Positions 13,804 through 22,367 of a stretch of DNA of 64,000 nucleotides are shown here, piece after piece; position 1 is the stretch's first letter; the number at the start of each line of letters is the position of its first letter. The notes beneath the pieces were generated by a model. That model saw only the letters and a list, made by a program, of their open reading frames with translations, had not been told where the DNA came from and did not search any database. This DNA is from Streptomyces sp. yr375 (GTDB taxonomy: Bacteria; Actinomycetota; Actinomycetes; Streptomycetales; Streptomycetaceae), in contig NZ_FOFF01000033.1 of NCBI RefSeq assembly GCF_900110755.1, positions 1 through 64,000 on the forward strand, in the 5' to 3' direction. A program made the position numbers and the translations under genes.

Positions 13804-16779
13804 TCAACGATCCTTTTGTTCCTCCGTCGCCTGCAACAACTGCTCCGCCTCGGCCCGCCGCGCCCGAGCCGTCCCGCCGTCCCCCTCGTCGCCCTCCTCG
13901 GCACCGGCACCGTCCTCGGCGTCCGCGTAGGCCCTCAGCACCGCACGCGCGCGTGCCGCCGCCTCCTTGGGGCGTCCGAGGTCCGTCTCCAGCCAGCCCG
14001 CGGCCAGCTCGGCTCCGGTCCGGGCGGACAGGGCGCTGTCGCCCAGGGCGACGAACACCGCGACGGCCTCGGACATCTGGGACAGCGCGTCGTCCAGGGC
14101 GGCCCGGATCGAGTCGTCGTCCGCGTCGTCGGCGGCGGACCGGGCCAGCAGGTCGCCGAACTGGCGGTGCGTGTGGCCGAGTTCGGCGACGAGCCGCAGG
14201 CGCGCCTCGTCGTCGTCCGCCGCGTCGAACGCGTCCGCGCACTGCTCCACGGCGCTCGTCATCAGGTCGCGCGCCGCCTGCGTACCGTCCTCGGTACGCA
14301 GCGCGAGCCACGCGCGGGCGCGCAGGGAGCGGACCAGCCCGTGGACGTTGCCGAGGCCGCGCCACAGCTCGCCCGCGCGGGCGTAGGCCTGGTCCGCCTC
14401 GGTGTGCAGGCCGGCCTGGCCGAGCGACTCGGCGGCCAGGTGGGCGAGGGTGGCGTGGTCGTGCTGCTCGGGCCAGTGCCGGGCCAGCTCGGCGGCCTGC
14501 AACCGGCGTTCGGCGGCGTCCCGGTGGTCCCCGAGCTCGCTCAGGCAGTCGCCGAGCCACCACTGCGTCTGGACGACCGCGCCGTCGCCGTGCGTCTCGG
14601 CGGTCAGGTCCGCGAGCGCCGACTCCAGCACCTCCGCGGCCTCGGCCCAGCGGCCCAGCCGCACCAGGAACCCGCCGAGCTGGTGCCGCGCCCACGCACC
14701 GAACGTCGGGCCCGCGCCCGCCTCGTCGGCCCAGTGCGCCGCCTCCAGGGCGTGTTCCGCGGCCTCCTCGGCCTGTCCCCGGCCCCCGACGACCTCGGCG
14801 AGCTGGAGATGCAGTTGGGCCCGCCCGACGGCCTCCAGGAACGGCCCGCCGTGCTCCAGGGCGGCCCGCAGCGCCCGCTCCGCCTCCACCATGTCGCCCA
14901 GTTGGTGGGCGAGACCGGCCAACCGGGCCTCGTACTCCACGGCGAACCACGGCAGACCCGCCTCGACGAACTCCGCCGCGGCCCGCGCGAACCGCTCCGC
15001 GCCCGCCTCCGGATCCCCGGCGCACGTGGCCAGCTCGGCGAGCATCGCGTGCCCCTCGGCGACCCGCGCGGCCAGCCGTACGTCGGCGCCGGTGCGGCCG
15101 TCCACCAGCGCCAGCAGCTCGCGTACGGCCGCCTCCGCCTGGGTCACCACCGTGGCCGGCACCGGCCCGTCGGCCTCGTGGACGCGCCGCATCAGGATCC
15201 GCGCCCGCCCCATCAGCACGCCCGCCGCCTGCGGCACCTCGGTACCGCCGTCGGCGTACAGCGCGAGGACCTGGTCGTACGGGTCGGCGACCGCCTCGAG
15301 CGCCTCGTCGACCTCGCCGGCCAGCGCACGGACGTACGCGGCACGCGCGCGTGCGGCCAGCGCCTCGCCGGGGTCGCCCGCCTCCGCGTACAGCCCGGCG
15401 GCCTGCTCGAACGTTTCCGCGCCCGCCGGGCCCAGCCCGATCGCCTCGTGGTCGGCGATCTCCGCGCGGTCCCGCGCCGCCAGCTCCACCCCCGCCGACT
15501 CCCCGGCCAGCCGCGCCACCCGCGCCCACGCCTCCACGGCGTGCGGTTGGAGGGTGTCCGACAGCCGCCGGGCCTCGACGAGCAGCGCCGCCAGATCCGG
15601 TTCGGCGGCCTCCGGGACCGGAGCCGGAGCCGGGGCCGGTGACACCGGTGCCGTGGCGGCCGGGCGGGTCGCCCGCACCCCCAGGGGCAACCGCTCCACC
15701 AGGGGCCGCTGCGCCATCCGCGCGCGTGCCCGCTCACTGACGTACGCCGTGCCGTTGCGCTCGTCGAAGCGCGCCGCCAGCGCGAGGGCCTCCACGCGCG
15801 CGTGCGCCGCGAGTTCGACGGCCGTCCACTCCCGCCCGGCCGCCCCGGGCACCCGCTGACCGCCGAGCCCGAGCTCCGTCAGCCGCTCCATGAGCAGCAC
15901 CACGACGCTCAGGAACTCCAGCCTGCTGCGCGGCTGTCCCTCGTCCGTGAAGTACGCCGGCCGCTCCGCGAGCAGCTCCAGGCCCCGCGCCTCGTTGCCG
16001 GTCAGCGCGCAGAACTCGACGTGGTCCGCGTAGGCGCCCCGCATGCTCTCCATGGGCCGCACCAGCCGGAAACCCCGCAGATGGTGCGCGCGGGCCTCCT
16101 CCAGGCGGCCCAGCCGCAACAGCGGCAGCAGCGACGACGCGAGCACCGTGTGCGGCTCGTGCGCGCACGTGTACGCGCCCTCCAGGACCGGCGCCCACAC
16201 CTCCAGCGCCACCGCGTCCCGGCCCCGCTCCGCCTGCCACCAGCCCTGCCCGTGCAGCTCGCACGCGTGGCAGTCGGCCATGGTGTCCCGGTCCGCCGCC
16301 AGCCACGCGGCGAACGCCCGCTCGGCCCGCGCCACGTCCCCCACATGCACCGCCACACTGAACTCGGCGCTGCGCACCGCCCGTTCGGAGTGCCCGGCGA
16401 GCCGGTAGCGGTGCTCCATCTCGCCGAGCCACTTCTCCACCGACGCCAGCGGCACGTGCGGCTGGTCGAGCATGCCGGCCGACACCCACTTGAAGACCCA
16501 GTGCAGCGAGTGCGTCTCGTACTCGTCGAAGTCCTCTGGCCGTTCGTCCCACAGGCGCAGCAGCCGCGCGAAGGGGACGAACATCTTCGCCTTCTCGGAG
16601 CTGTAGTTGTAGACCTTCAACTGGTGCCCGAGCGCCTCGATCACGGCGAGCGGGACGCTCAGCCTCTCCGCCTCCAGCAGCAACTGCTCCGCGCGCGCGT
16701 TGCGGGCCGGCCCCTCCGGCTGCTCGCCGTTCTCCGCCAGCGCCCGGCGGAGGGAGTCGAAATCCGTGATCTCACTCAT
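13804..16779 (-). CDS. Large tetratricopeptide-repeat protein, partner of the HSP90-like gene
   Basis: A 991-residue, cysteine-poor, almost entirely helical protein. Residues about 1-360 form a unique region (LGHQLKVYNYSSEKAKMFVP, then TPR-like helices). A Pro/Ala linker (about 365-391, including APAPAPVPEAAEP) leads to a long C-terminal TPR superhelix (about 392-960; for example EEAAEHALEAAHWADEAG, WAEAAEVLESALADL, ADQAYARAGELWRGLGN) and an acidic tail. There is no signal peptide or membrane segment. Its start overlaps the end of the HSP90-like gene by 8 nt, so the two are translationally coupled. TPR proteins are classic HSP90 co-chaperones, so a dedicated adaptor is a reasonable inference. 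Enzymatic function is not visible. Confidence 0.88.
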   Translation of the reverse strand: MSEITDFDSLRRALAENGEQPEGPARNARAEQLLLEAERLSVPLAVIEALGHQLKVYNYSSEKAKMFVPFARLLRLWDERPEDFDEYETHSLHWVFKWVSAGMLDQPHVPLASVEKWLGEMEHRYRLAGHSERAVRSAEFSVAVHVGDVARAERAFAAWLAADRDTMADCHACELHGQGWWQAERGRDAVALEVWAPVLEGAYTCAHEPHTVLASSLLPLLRLGRLEEARAHHLRGFRLVRPMESMRGAYADHVEFCALTGNEARGLELLAERPAYFTDEGQPRSRLEFLSVVVLLMERLTELGLGGQRVPGAAGREWTAVELAAHARVEALALAARFDERNGTAYVSERARARMAQRPLVERLPLGVRATRPAATAPVSPAPAPAPVPEAAEPDLAALLVEARRLSDTLQPHAVEAWARVARLAGESAGVELAARDRAEIADHEAIGLGPAGAETFEQAAGLYAEAGDPGEALAARARAAYVRALAGEVDEALEAVADPYDQVLALYADGGTEVPQAAGVLMGRARILMRRVHEADGPVPATVVTQAEAAVRELLALVDGRTGADVRLAARVAEGHAMLAELATCAGDPEAGAERFARAAAEFVEAGLPWFAVEYEARLAGLAHQLGDMVEAERALRAALEHGGPFLEAVGRAQLHLQLAEVVGGRGQAEEAAEHALEAAHWADEAGAGPTFGAWARHQLGGFLVRLGRWAEAAEVLESALADLTAETHGDGAVVQTQWWLGDCLSELGDHRDAAERRLQAAELARHWPEQHDHATLAHLAAESLGQAGLHTEADQAYARAGELWRGLGNVHGLVRSLRARAWLALRTEDGTQAARDLMTSAVEQCADAFDAADDDEARLRLVAELGHTHRQFGDLLARSAADDADDDSIRAALDDALSQMSEAVAVFVALGDSALSARTGAELAAGWLETDLGRPKEAAARARAVLRAYADAEDGAGAEEGDEGDGGTARARRAEAEQLLQATEEQKDR

Positions 16780-18652
16780 CAGTGGTCCCCTGCTGCCCCT
16801 CTGTCGACTCCCCGTGCCCCGGCTCCCCCTGCGCGGCCGCCCCGTGCGTCGCCCACTCCAGGAGACCGATGAACGCCCGGTTCAGCAGCGCCGAGTCCGC
16901 GGGCCGCAGCGGGCGTTGCGCCATCAGCAGCGCCTGCCCGTACAGGGACTCCGTGGCGGTGCCGATCAGTTCCGGCTCGTTCAGCGAACTGATCCGCCGG
17001 ATCAGCGGGTTGAGATGGTTGAGCACCAGCCGCGCGCGCGGGGCGCTGCCGCGCAGCGAGCCCAGGATGCCCGCCCACAGGTCGTCGGCCTGCTCCTCGG
17101 CCTGCGCCCGCGCCTGTTCGTGCCGGGCCGCCCGGTCGTCGAGATGCAGCGCCGGCACCGACAACGGATGGAAGGCCCGCAGGACGACGTCACAGCCCAG
17201 CGGGTCGAGCTTCGCCCGCGCGGCCGCCAGGAAGCCCGCCAGCGCCAGCTCGTCGGCCGGGTCGACGCCGTCCAGGTGCGCGGTCACGGTGTCCGCGTCC
17301 AGCTCGGCGACCGCCGTCCCCGGCCGCACCGACGGCAGCGCCTCGACCAGCTCGCTGTCGTACGTGTAACCGCCGTTGATCACCCCGACGCCCTGCGCGG
17401 ACGCGATCGGAGCGACCTGCCGGTACTCCTCCACGGTCCGCGTGAAGTGCACCACCGGGTGCCGCTGCGCGAACTCCTCCAGCGACAGCCGCCCGTCGGT
17501 CGTCTCGAAGGGCAGCCACGGCAGCATCGTGCGCAGCATCTCCTTGTCGTGCCGCGCCAGCGACTTCACACCCAGGTGGTGCACCGCGAGGAAGGCCGCG
17601 AGCCGCTCCGGATCACCGGCCGCCAGACCCGTCAGCCACGACCGGATCCGCTCCCCGAGCGCCTCCCGTACGGCGGCCAGCGTCTCGTCCTCGTACAGCG
17701 ACTCGCGCGAGGCCGTCGGCCGCAGACTGTCGGTGTCCAGGACGCAGCGCACGAAGAACGCCCAGTCGGGCAGCAGTTGCTCGCCCCGCTCGGTCAGCAG
17801 CATGCCCTTGAGATGCACCCGGTGACCGGCGCGCTGCGCGGGGCTGACCGCCGACGGCAGCACGTACGCCACCCCGCGGATCCCCGCCAGCGGCACGTTC
17901 AGCTCGACCGAGTCCAACGGCGTGAACCCGAACAGCGCGTGACAGTGCCGGGCCAGCGCCACCCGCCGGTTGGCGGGGGAGGCGTACGCCCGGTCCCAGG
18001 GCGCCGGCAGATCGGTGACCGCCTCCTCGCCGACCCGGACGTCGTACGGCAGCAGCGACCCGAACTCCCGGGCCAGCGCCAGCACCCGCGGCTCGGCGAG
18101 CCACTCCCCGGCGCCGGCCCGCGCCACCAGATGCACCGTGGTGCCCGGCTCGGGCCGCGCCTCGTGGGGCAGCGTCCGCACGGTGTACGAACCGTCGTCG
18201 CGCGCCGTCCACTCCACGGGCGGCGCGTCCGGCGTACGGGCGCTGCGGCTGACCACGCGGATCCGCTCGGCGACCACGAAACAGGCCAGCAGCCCGATGC
18301 CGAACTGGCCGAGGAAGTCCGAACGCACGCCGTGCAGCCCCTCGGCCCGCTTGGAACTGCGCCCGATCGTGGCCAGCAGGTTGTGCACGTCGGCCTCGGT
18401 GAGCCCGACGCCGGAGTCCTCCACCCGCAGCCGGCCGCCCGCCGCGAACAACCGCACCCGCGCCGGGGCTTCGGGCTCCTCGGTGCGCCGGGCGGTGATC
18501 GCGTCCACGGCGTTCTGCAGCAGTTCGCGCAGGTAGACCCGGGGACTGGAGTAGAGGTGATGGGACAGCAGGTCCACGAGACCACGCAGGTCGACCTGGA
18601 AGGTGTGAGGTGACGGAGATGCCTGGGATGACGGTGAGGTCTGGGAGTCCAT
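16772..18652 (-). CDS. HSP90-family (HtpG-like) molecular chaperone ATPase
   Basis: A 626-residue cytoplasmic GHKL ATPase of the HSP90 family. The Bergerat fold shows YLRELLQNAVDAI (catalytic Glu43, Mg-binding Asn47), VEDSGVGL (Asp79 for adenine), and GQFGIGLLACFVVAERI. In the middle domain FVRCVLDTDSLRPTASRES keeps the catalytic arginine region of HSP90. The C-terminal third is divergent. The ATG at 18652 (MDSQTSPSSQASPS) is chosen over an upstream in-frame start at 18862, which would overlap the divergent recG. The downstream TPR gene overlaps by 8 nt. Divergence from canonical htpG suggests a specialised paralogue. Confidence 0.9.
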   Translation of the reverse strand: MDSQTSPSSQASPSPHTFQVDLRGLVDLLSHHLYSSPRVYLRELLQNAVDAITARRTEEPEAPARVRLFAAGGRLRVEDSGVGLTEADVHNLLATIGRSSKRAEGLHGVRSDFLGQFGIGLLACFVVAERIRVVSRSARTPDAPPVEWTARDDGSYTVRTLPHEARPEPGTTVHLVARAGAGEWLAEPRVLALAREFGSLLPYDVRVGEEAVTDLPAPWDRAYASPANRRVALARHCHALFGFTPLDSVELNVPLAGIRGVAYVLPSAVSPAQRAGHRVHLKGMLLTERGEQLLPDWAFFVRCVLDTDSLRPTASRESLYEDETLAAVREALGERIRSWLTGLAAGDPERLAAFLAVHHLGVKSLARHDKEMLRTMLPWLPFETTDGRLSLEEFAQRHPVVHFTRTVEEYRQVAPIASAQGVGVINGGYTYDSELVEALPSVRPGTAVAELDADTVTAHLDGVDPADELALAGFLAAARAKLDPLGCDVVLRAFHPLSVPALHLDDRAARHEQARAQAEEQADDLWAGILGSLRGSAPRARLVLNHLNPLIRRISSLNEPELIGTATESLYGQALLMAQRPLRPADSALLNRAFIGLLEWATHGAAAQGEPGHGESTEGQQGTTDE

Positions 18653-18766
18653 CGCTGCAGCGCCGCGGGCTGGGGGAGAAGCACGGCGCGGGGTCGGGCG
18701 GTCCCGTTGGGGCGGTGACCGCGGATGATGGCCGGAGCGCGCCATCCTAGAGCCCGAACGAGCCGT

Positions 18767-18795
18767 CTGACCAGGACTTTCAGGACACGTATACG
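18767..18795 (+). promoter_or_regulatory. Candidate recG promoter
   Basis: CTGACC (18767-18772), a 17-nt spacer and TATACG (18790-18795) lie in the HSP90-recG divergent region. Transcription would start near 18802, after the ATG at 18799, which supports the second ATG at 18820 as the recG start. Confidence 0.5.
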
Positions 18796-18819
18796 GCAAT
18801 GTCAGTGGTGTGGTGTGCA

Positions 18820-21066
18820 ATGGATCTCGTGCCCGCACTGGAAGAAGCGCTGAAGCAGCCACTCAGGTCGGTGCTCGGCCCCGCCACCGCGAAGGTGATG
18901 GCCGAGCACCTCGGCCTGCACACCGTCGGCGACCTCCTGCACCACTACCCCCGCAGATACGAGGAGCGCGGCCAGCTCACCCACCTCGCCGACCTCCCGA
19001 TGGACGAGCACGTCACCGTGGTCGCCCAGGTCGCCGACGCCCGCCTGCACAGCTTCGCCTCCGCCAAGGCCCCCCGGGGCAAGGGCCAGCGCCTGGAGGT
19101 GACGATCACCGACGGCAGCGGCCGACTCCAACTGGTCTTCTTCGGCAGCGGTGTCCACAAACCCCACAAGGACCTCCTGCCGGGCACCCGCGCGATGTTC
19201 TCCGGCAAGGTCTCGGTCTTCAACCGCCGCCTCCAACTGGCCCACCCGGCCTACGAACCGCTGCGCGCCGACCCCGAGGAGGCGGACCCCGAGGAGTCCG
19301 TCGAGAGCTGGGCCGGCGCCCTCATCCCGATCTACCCCGCCACCGCCAAACTGGAGTCCTGGAAGATCGGCAAGGCCGTCCAGACGGTCCTGCCCAGCGC
19401 CCAGGAGGCCGTCGACCCCCTCCCGGACGCGCTGCGCGACGGCCGCGGCCTGGTCTCCCTCCCCGAGGCCCTCCACAAGATCCACCGCCCGCACACCAAG
19501 GCCGACATCGCCGCCGCCCGCACCCGCCTGAAGTGGGACGAGGCCTTCGTCCTCCAGGTCGCCCTGGCCCGCCGCCGCCACGCCGACGCCCAACTCCCGG
19601 CCGTGGCCCGCAGACCCGCCCCCGACGGCCTGCTCACCGCCTTCGACGCCCGCCTCCCCTTCACCCTCACGGAGGGCCAGCAGAAGGTCTCCAAGGAGAT
19701 CTTCGACGACCTGGCGACGGACCACCCGATGCACCGCCTCCTCCAGGGCGAGGTCGGATCGGGCAAGACCCTGGTCGCCCTGCGCGCCATGCTCGCCGTC
19801 GTCGACGCCGGCGGACAGGCCGCCATGCTCGCCCCCACCGAGGTCCTCGCCCAGCAGCACCACCGCTCCGTCGTCGAGATGATGGGCGACCTGGCCGAGG
19901 GCGGGATGCTCGGCGGCTCCGACCGGGCCACCAAGGTCGTCCTGCTGACCGGCTCCATGGGCATGGCCGCACGCAGGCAGGCACTGCTCGACCTCGTCAC
20001 CGGCGAGGCCGGCATCGTGATCGGCACGCACGCGTTGATCGAGGACAAGGTCCAGTTCCACGACCTCGGGCTGGTCGTGGTCGACGAACAGCACCGCTTC
20101 GGCGTCGAGCAGCGCGACGCCCTGCGCGGCAAGGGCAAACAGCCCCCGCACCTCCTGGTGATGACCGCCACCCCCATCCCGCGCACGGTCGCCATGACCG
20201 TCTTCGGCGACCTGGAGACATCCGTCCTCGACCAGCTCCCGGCCGGCCGCTCGCCCATCGCCAGCCATGTCGTCCCGGCCGCCGACAAGCCCCACTTCCT
20301 GGCCCGCGCCTGGGAGCGCGTCCGCGAAGAGGTGGCCGGCGGCCATCAGGCGTACGTCGTCTGCCCCCGCATCGGCGACGAGGAGGACGACCCGAAGAAG
20401 GCCGCCAAGACCAAGAAGAAGCCCCCGGAGGCGGAGGCCGAGGCCGAAAAGCGCCCCCCGCTCGCCGTCCTCGACGTGGCCGACCAGCTCGTCAAGGGCC
20501 CGCTCCAGGGCCTCAAGGTCGAGGTCCTCTACGGCCGGATGCCCCCCGACGACAAGGACGCCGCCATGCGCCGCTTCGCCGCGGGCGACACCGACGTCCT
20601 GGTCGCCACGACCGTCATCGAGGTCGGCGTCAACGTCCCGAACGCCACCGCGATGGTGATCATGGACGCCGACCGCTTCGGCGTCTCCCAGTTGCACCAG
20701 CTCCGCGGCCGGGTCGGGCGCGGCGCGGCCCCCGGCCTCTGCCTGCTGGTCACCGAGATGCCCGAGGCCAGCCCCGCCCGCCAGCGCCTCAACGCGGTCG
20801 CCGCCACCCTCGACGGCTTCGAGCTCTCCCGCATCGACCTCGAACAGCGCCGCGAGGGCGACGTCCTGGGCCAGGCCCAGTCCGGCGCCCGCACCTCACT
20901 GCGCGTCCTCGCCGTCATCGAGGACGAGGAGGTCATCGCGGAGGCGCGAGGAGAGGCCGCGCGGGTGGTCGCGGCCGACCCGGAACTGACCGCCTACCCG
21001 GGCCTGCGCACGGCCCTGGACGCCCTCCTGGACGAGGAGCGGGAGCAGTACCTGGAAAAGGGCTAG
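18820..21066 (+). CDS. recG: ATP-dependent DNA helicase RecG
   Basis: A 748-residue RecG that remodels stalled replication forks and branched DNA. An N-terminal wedge/OB domain (HHYPRRYEERGQLTHLADL) precedes the helicase lobes with QGEVGSGKTLVALR (Walker A, near residue 311), DEQHRFGVEQRDALRGKG (DEQH box), MTATPIPRT, and the RecG C-terminal QLHQLRGRVGRG. Between the lobes, about residues 520-547, is a Lys/Glu-rich insert (PKKAAKTKKKPPEAEAEAEK). ATG 18820 is preferred over ATG 18799 because of the promoter geometry; both are in frame. Confidence 0.95.
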   Translation: MDLVPALEEALKQPLRSVLGPATAKVMAEHLGLHTVGDLLHHYPRRYEERGQLTHLADLPMDEHVTVVAQVADARLHSFASAKAPRGKGQRLEVTITDGSGRLQLVFFGSGVHKPHKDLLPGTRAMFSGKVSVFNRRLQLAHPAYEPLRADPEEADPEESVESWAGALIPIYPATAKLESWKIGKAVQTVLPSAQEAVDPLPDALRDGRGLVSLPEALHKIHRPHTKADIAAARTRLKWDEAFVLQVALARRRHADAQLPAVARRPAPDGLLTAFDARLPFTLTEGQQKVSKEIFDDLATDHPMHRLLQGEVGSGKTLVALRAMLAVVDAGGQAAMLAPTEVLAQQHHRSVVEMMGDLAEGGMLGGSDRATKVVLLTGSMGMAARRQALLDLVTGEAGIVIGTHALIEDKVQFHDLGLVVVDEQHRFGVEQRDALRGKGKQPPHLLVMTATPIPRTVAMTVFGDLETSVLDQLPAGRSPIASHVVPAADKPHFLARAWERVREEVAGGHQAYVVCPRIGDEEDDPKKAAKTKKKPPEAEAEAEKRPPLAVLDVADQLVKGPLQGLKVEVLYGRMPPDDKDAAMRRFAAGDTDVLVATTVIEVGVNVPNATAMVIMDADRFGVSQLHQLRGRVGRGAAPGLCLLVTEMPEASPARQRLNAVAATLDGFELSRIDLEQRREGDVLGQAQSGARTSLRVLAVIEDEEVIAEARGEAARVVAADPELTAYPGLRTALDALLDEEREQYLEKG

Positions 21067-21215
21067 CAGACCGGAAGAGAAGACCGCGAGAGGTGACCGA
21101 CTCGGCGGCACGGGGCCGTACTGGACATCGGGGCGGTACCGGACACACGGCTAACGCCGCACGGCCGCGACCAGCCACACTGGACCCGAACGCACCCCAC
21201 GACCAAGGACCCGAG

Positions 21216-21803
21216 ATGACCCGCGTGATCGCCGGCACAGCCGGTGGGCGCCGCCTGGCAGTCCCGCCGGGCAACGGAACCCGTCCCACCTCCGACCGCG
21301 CCCGCGAGGGCCTCTTCTCCACCTGGCAGTCCCTGCTGGGCGGCGGCCCCCTCGCCGGCGAACGCGTCCTCGACCTGTACGCCGGCTCCGGCGCCGTGGG
21401 CCTGGAGGCCCTCTCCCGCGGCGCGGGCCACACCCTCCTGGTCGAGGCCGACGCCCGCGCGGCCCGCACGATCCGGGAGAACGTGAAGACCCTCGGCCTG
21501 CCCGGCGCGGAGGTCAGGGCCGGCAAGGCCCACCAGGTGATCCAGACGCCGCCGCCGACGCCGTACGACCTCGTCTTCCTCGACCCCCCGTACGCCGTCT
21601 CCGACGACGATCTTCGGGAGATCCTGCTCACACTCCGCGCGGGGGGCTGGCTCACGGCCGAAGCGCTCGTCACCGTGGAGCGCAGCACCAGAGGCGGAGA
21701 GTTCCACTGGCCGGCCGGTTTCGAAGGCCTCAGGGCCCGTCGCTACGGCGAGGGAACGTTTTGGTACGGTCGCGCCGCCGCTACGTGCGAAGACGCACGA
21801 TGA
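21216..21803 (+). CDS. rsmD: 16S rRNA (guanine966-N2)-methyltransferase RsmD
   Basis: A 195-residue SAM-dependent methyltransferase. MTRVIAGTAGGRRLAVPPG at the N terminus is typical of RsmD; motif I is VLDLYAGSGAVGLEALSRG (near residue 50), and FLDPPYA (near residue 121) is the catalytic NPPY-type motif for base-amino methylation. AAGGAC precedes the ATG at 21216. coaD follows 26 bp later; rsmD-coaD pairing is common across bacteria. Confidence 0.94.
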   Translation: MTRVIAGTAGGRRLAVPPGNGTRPTSDRAREGLFSTWQSLLGGGPLAGERVLDLYAGSGAVGLEALSRGAGHTLLVEADARAARTIRENVKTLGLPGAEVRAGKAHQVIQTPPPTPYDLVFLDPPYAVSDDDLREILLTLRAGGWLTAEALVTVERSTRGGEFHWPAGFEGLRARRYGEGTFWYGRAAATCEDAR

Positions 21804-21829
21804 CCGGACCGGAGAGCGAGGGATCACTA

Positions 21830-22309
21830 GTGCGCCGCGCCGTCTGTCCCGGGTCGTTCGACCCGATCACCAACGGACACCTCGACATCATTTCCCGCGC
21901 CTCCCGTCTGTACGACGAGGTCTATGTCGCGGTCATGATCAACAAGTCCAAGAAGGGCCTGTTCGAGATCGACGAGCGGATCGACCTGATCCGCCGGGTC
22001 ACCGCCGAGTACGGCAACGTCCGCGTCGAGGCCTTCCACGGCCTCCTCGTCGACTTCTGCAAGCAGCGCGAGATCCCCGCCATCGTCAAGGGCCTGCGCG
22101 CGGTCAGCGACTTCGACTACGAGCTGCAGATGGCCCAGATGAACAACGGGCTGTCCGGCGTCGAGACGCTGTTCGTGCCCACCAACCCCACCTACAGCTT
22201 CCTCTCCTCCTCGCTGGTGAAGGAGGTCGCCACCTGGGGCGGAGACGTCTCCCACCTCGTTCCGGCGATCGTCCTGGAGGCGCTCAACGAGCGCCTGCGC
22301 AACGACTGA
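21830..22309 (+). CDS. coaD: Phosphopantetheine adenylyltransferase
   Basis: A 159-residue CoaD making dephospho-CoA from 4'-phosphopantetheine and ATP. The nucleotidyltransferase signature RRAVCPGSFDPITNGHLDII includes the TxGH-type motif (TNGH), and TYSFLSSSLVKEVATWGGDV is the C-terminal ISSTxVR-like motif. The GTG at 21830 follows GCGAGGG; an in-frame ATG at 21800 overlapping the rsmD stop (ATGA) is possible but adds residues not usual for the family. Confidence 0.95.
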   Translation: MRRAVCPGSFDPITNGHLDIISRASRLYDEVYVAVMINKSKKGLFEIDERIDLIRRVTAEYGNVRVEAFHGLLVDFCKQREIPAIVKGLRAVSDFDYELQMAQMNNGLSGVETLFVPTNPTYSFLSSSLVKEVATWGGDVSHLVPAIVLEALNERLRND

Positions 22310-22367
22310 TGGGGCTACAGTCGTTCCGTCCGTCTCCAACACGGCTTTAGAGAGTGGCGAGCAACCG

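Noticed and set aside
11834..15529. 1231-codon minus-strand open frame rich in Arg and Gly
   Set aside because: It spans parts of the fakA-like and TPR genes in a shifted frame, has low-complexity composition and no recognisable motif.
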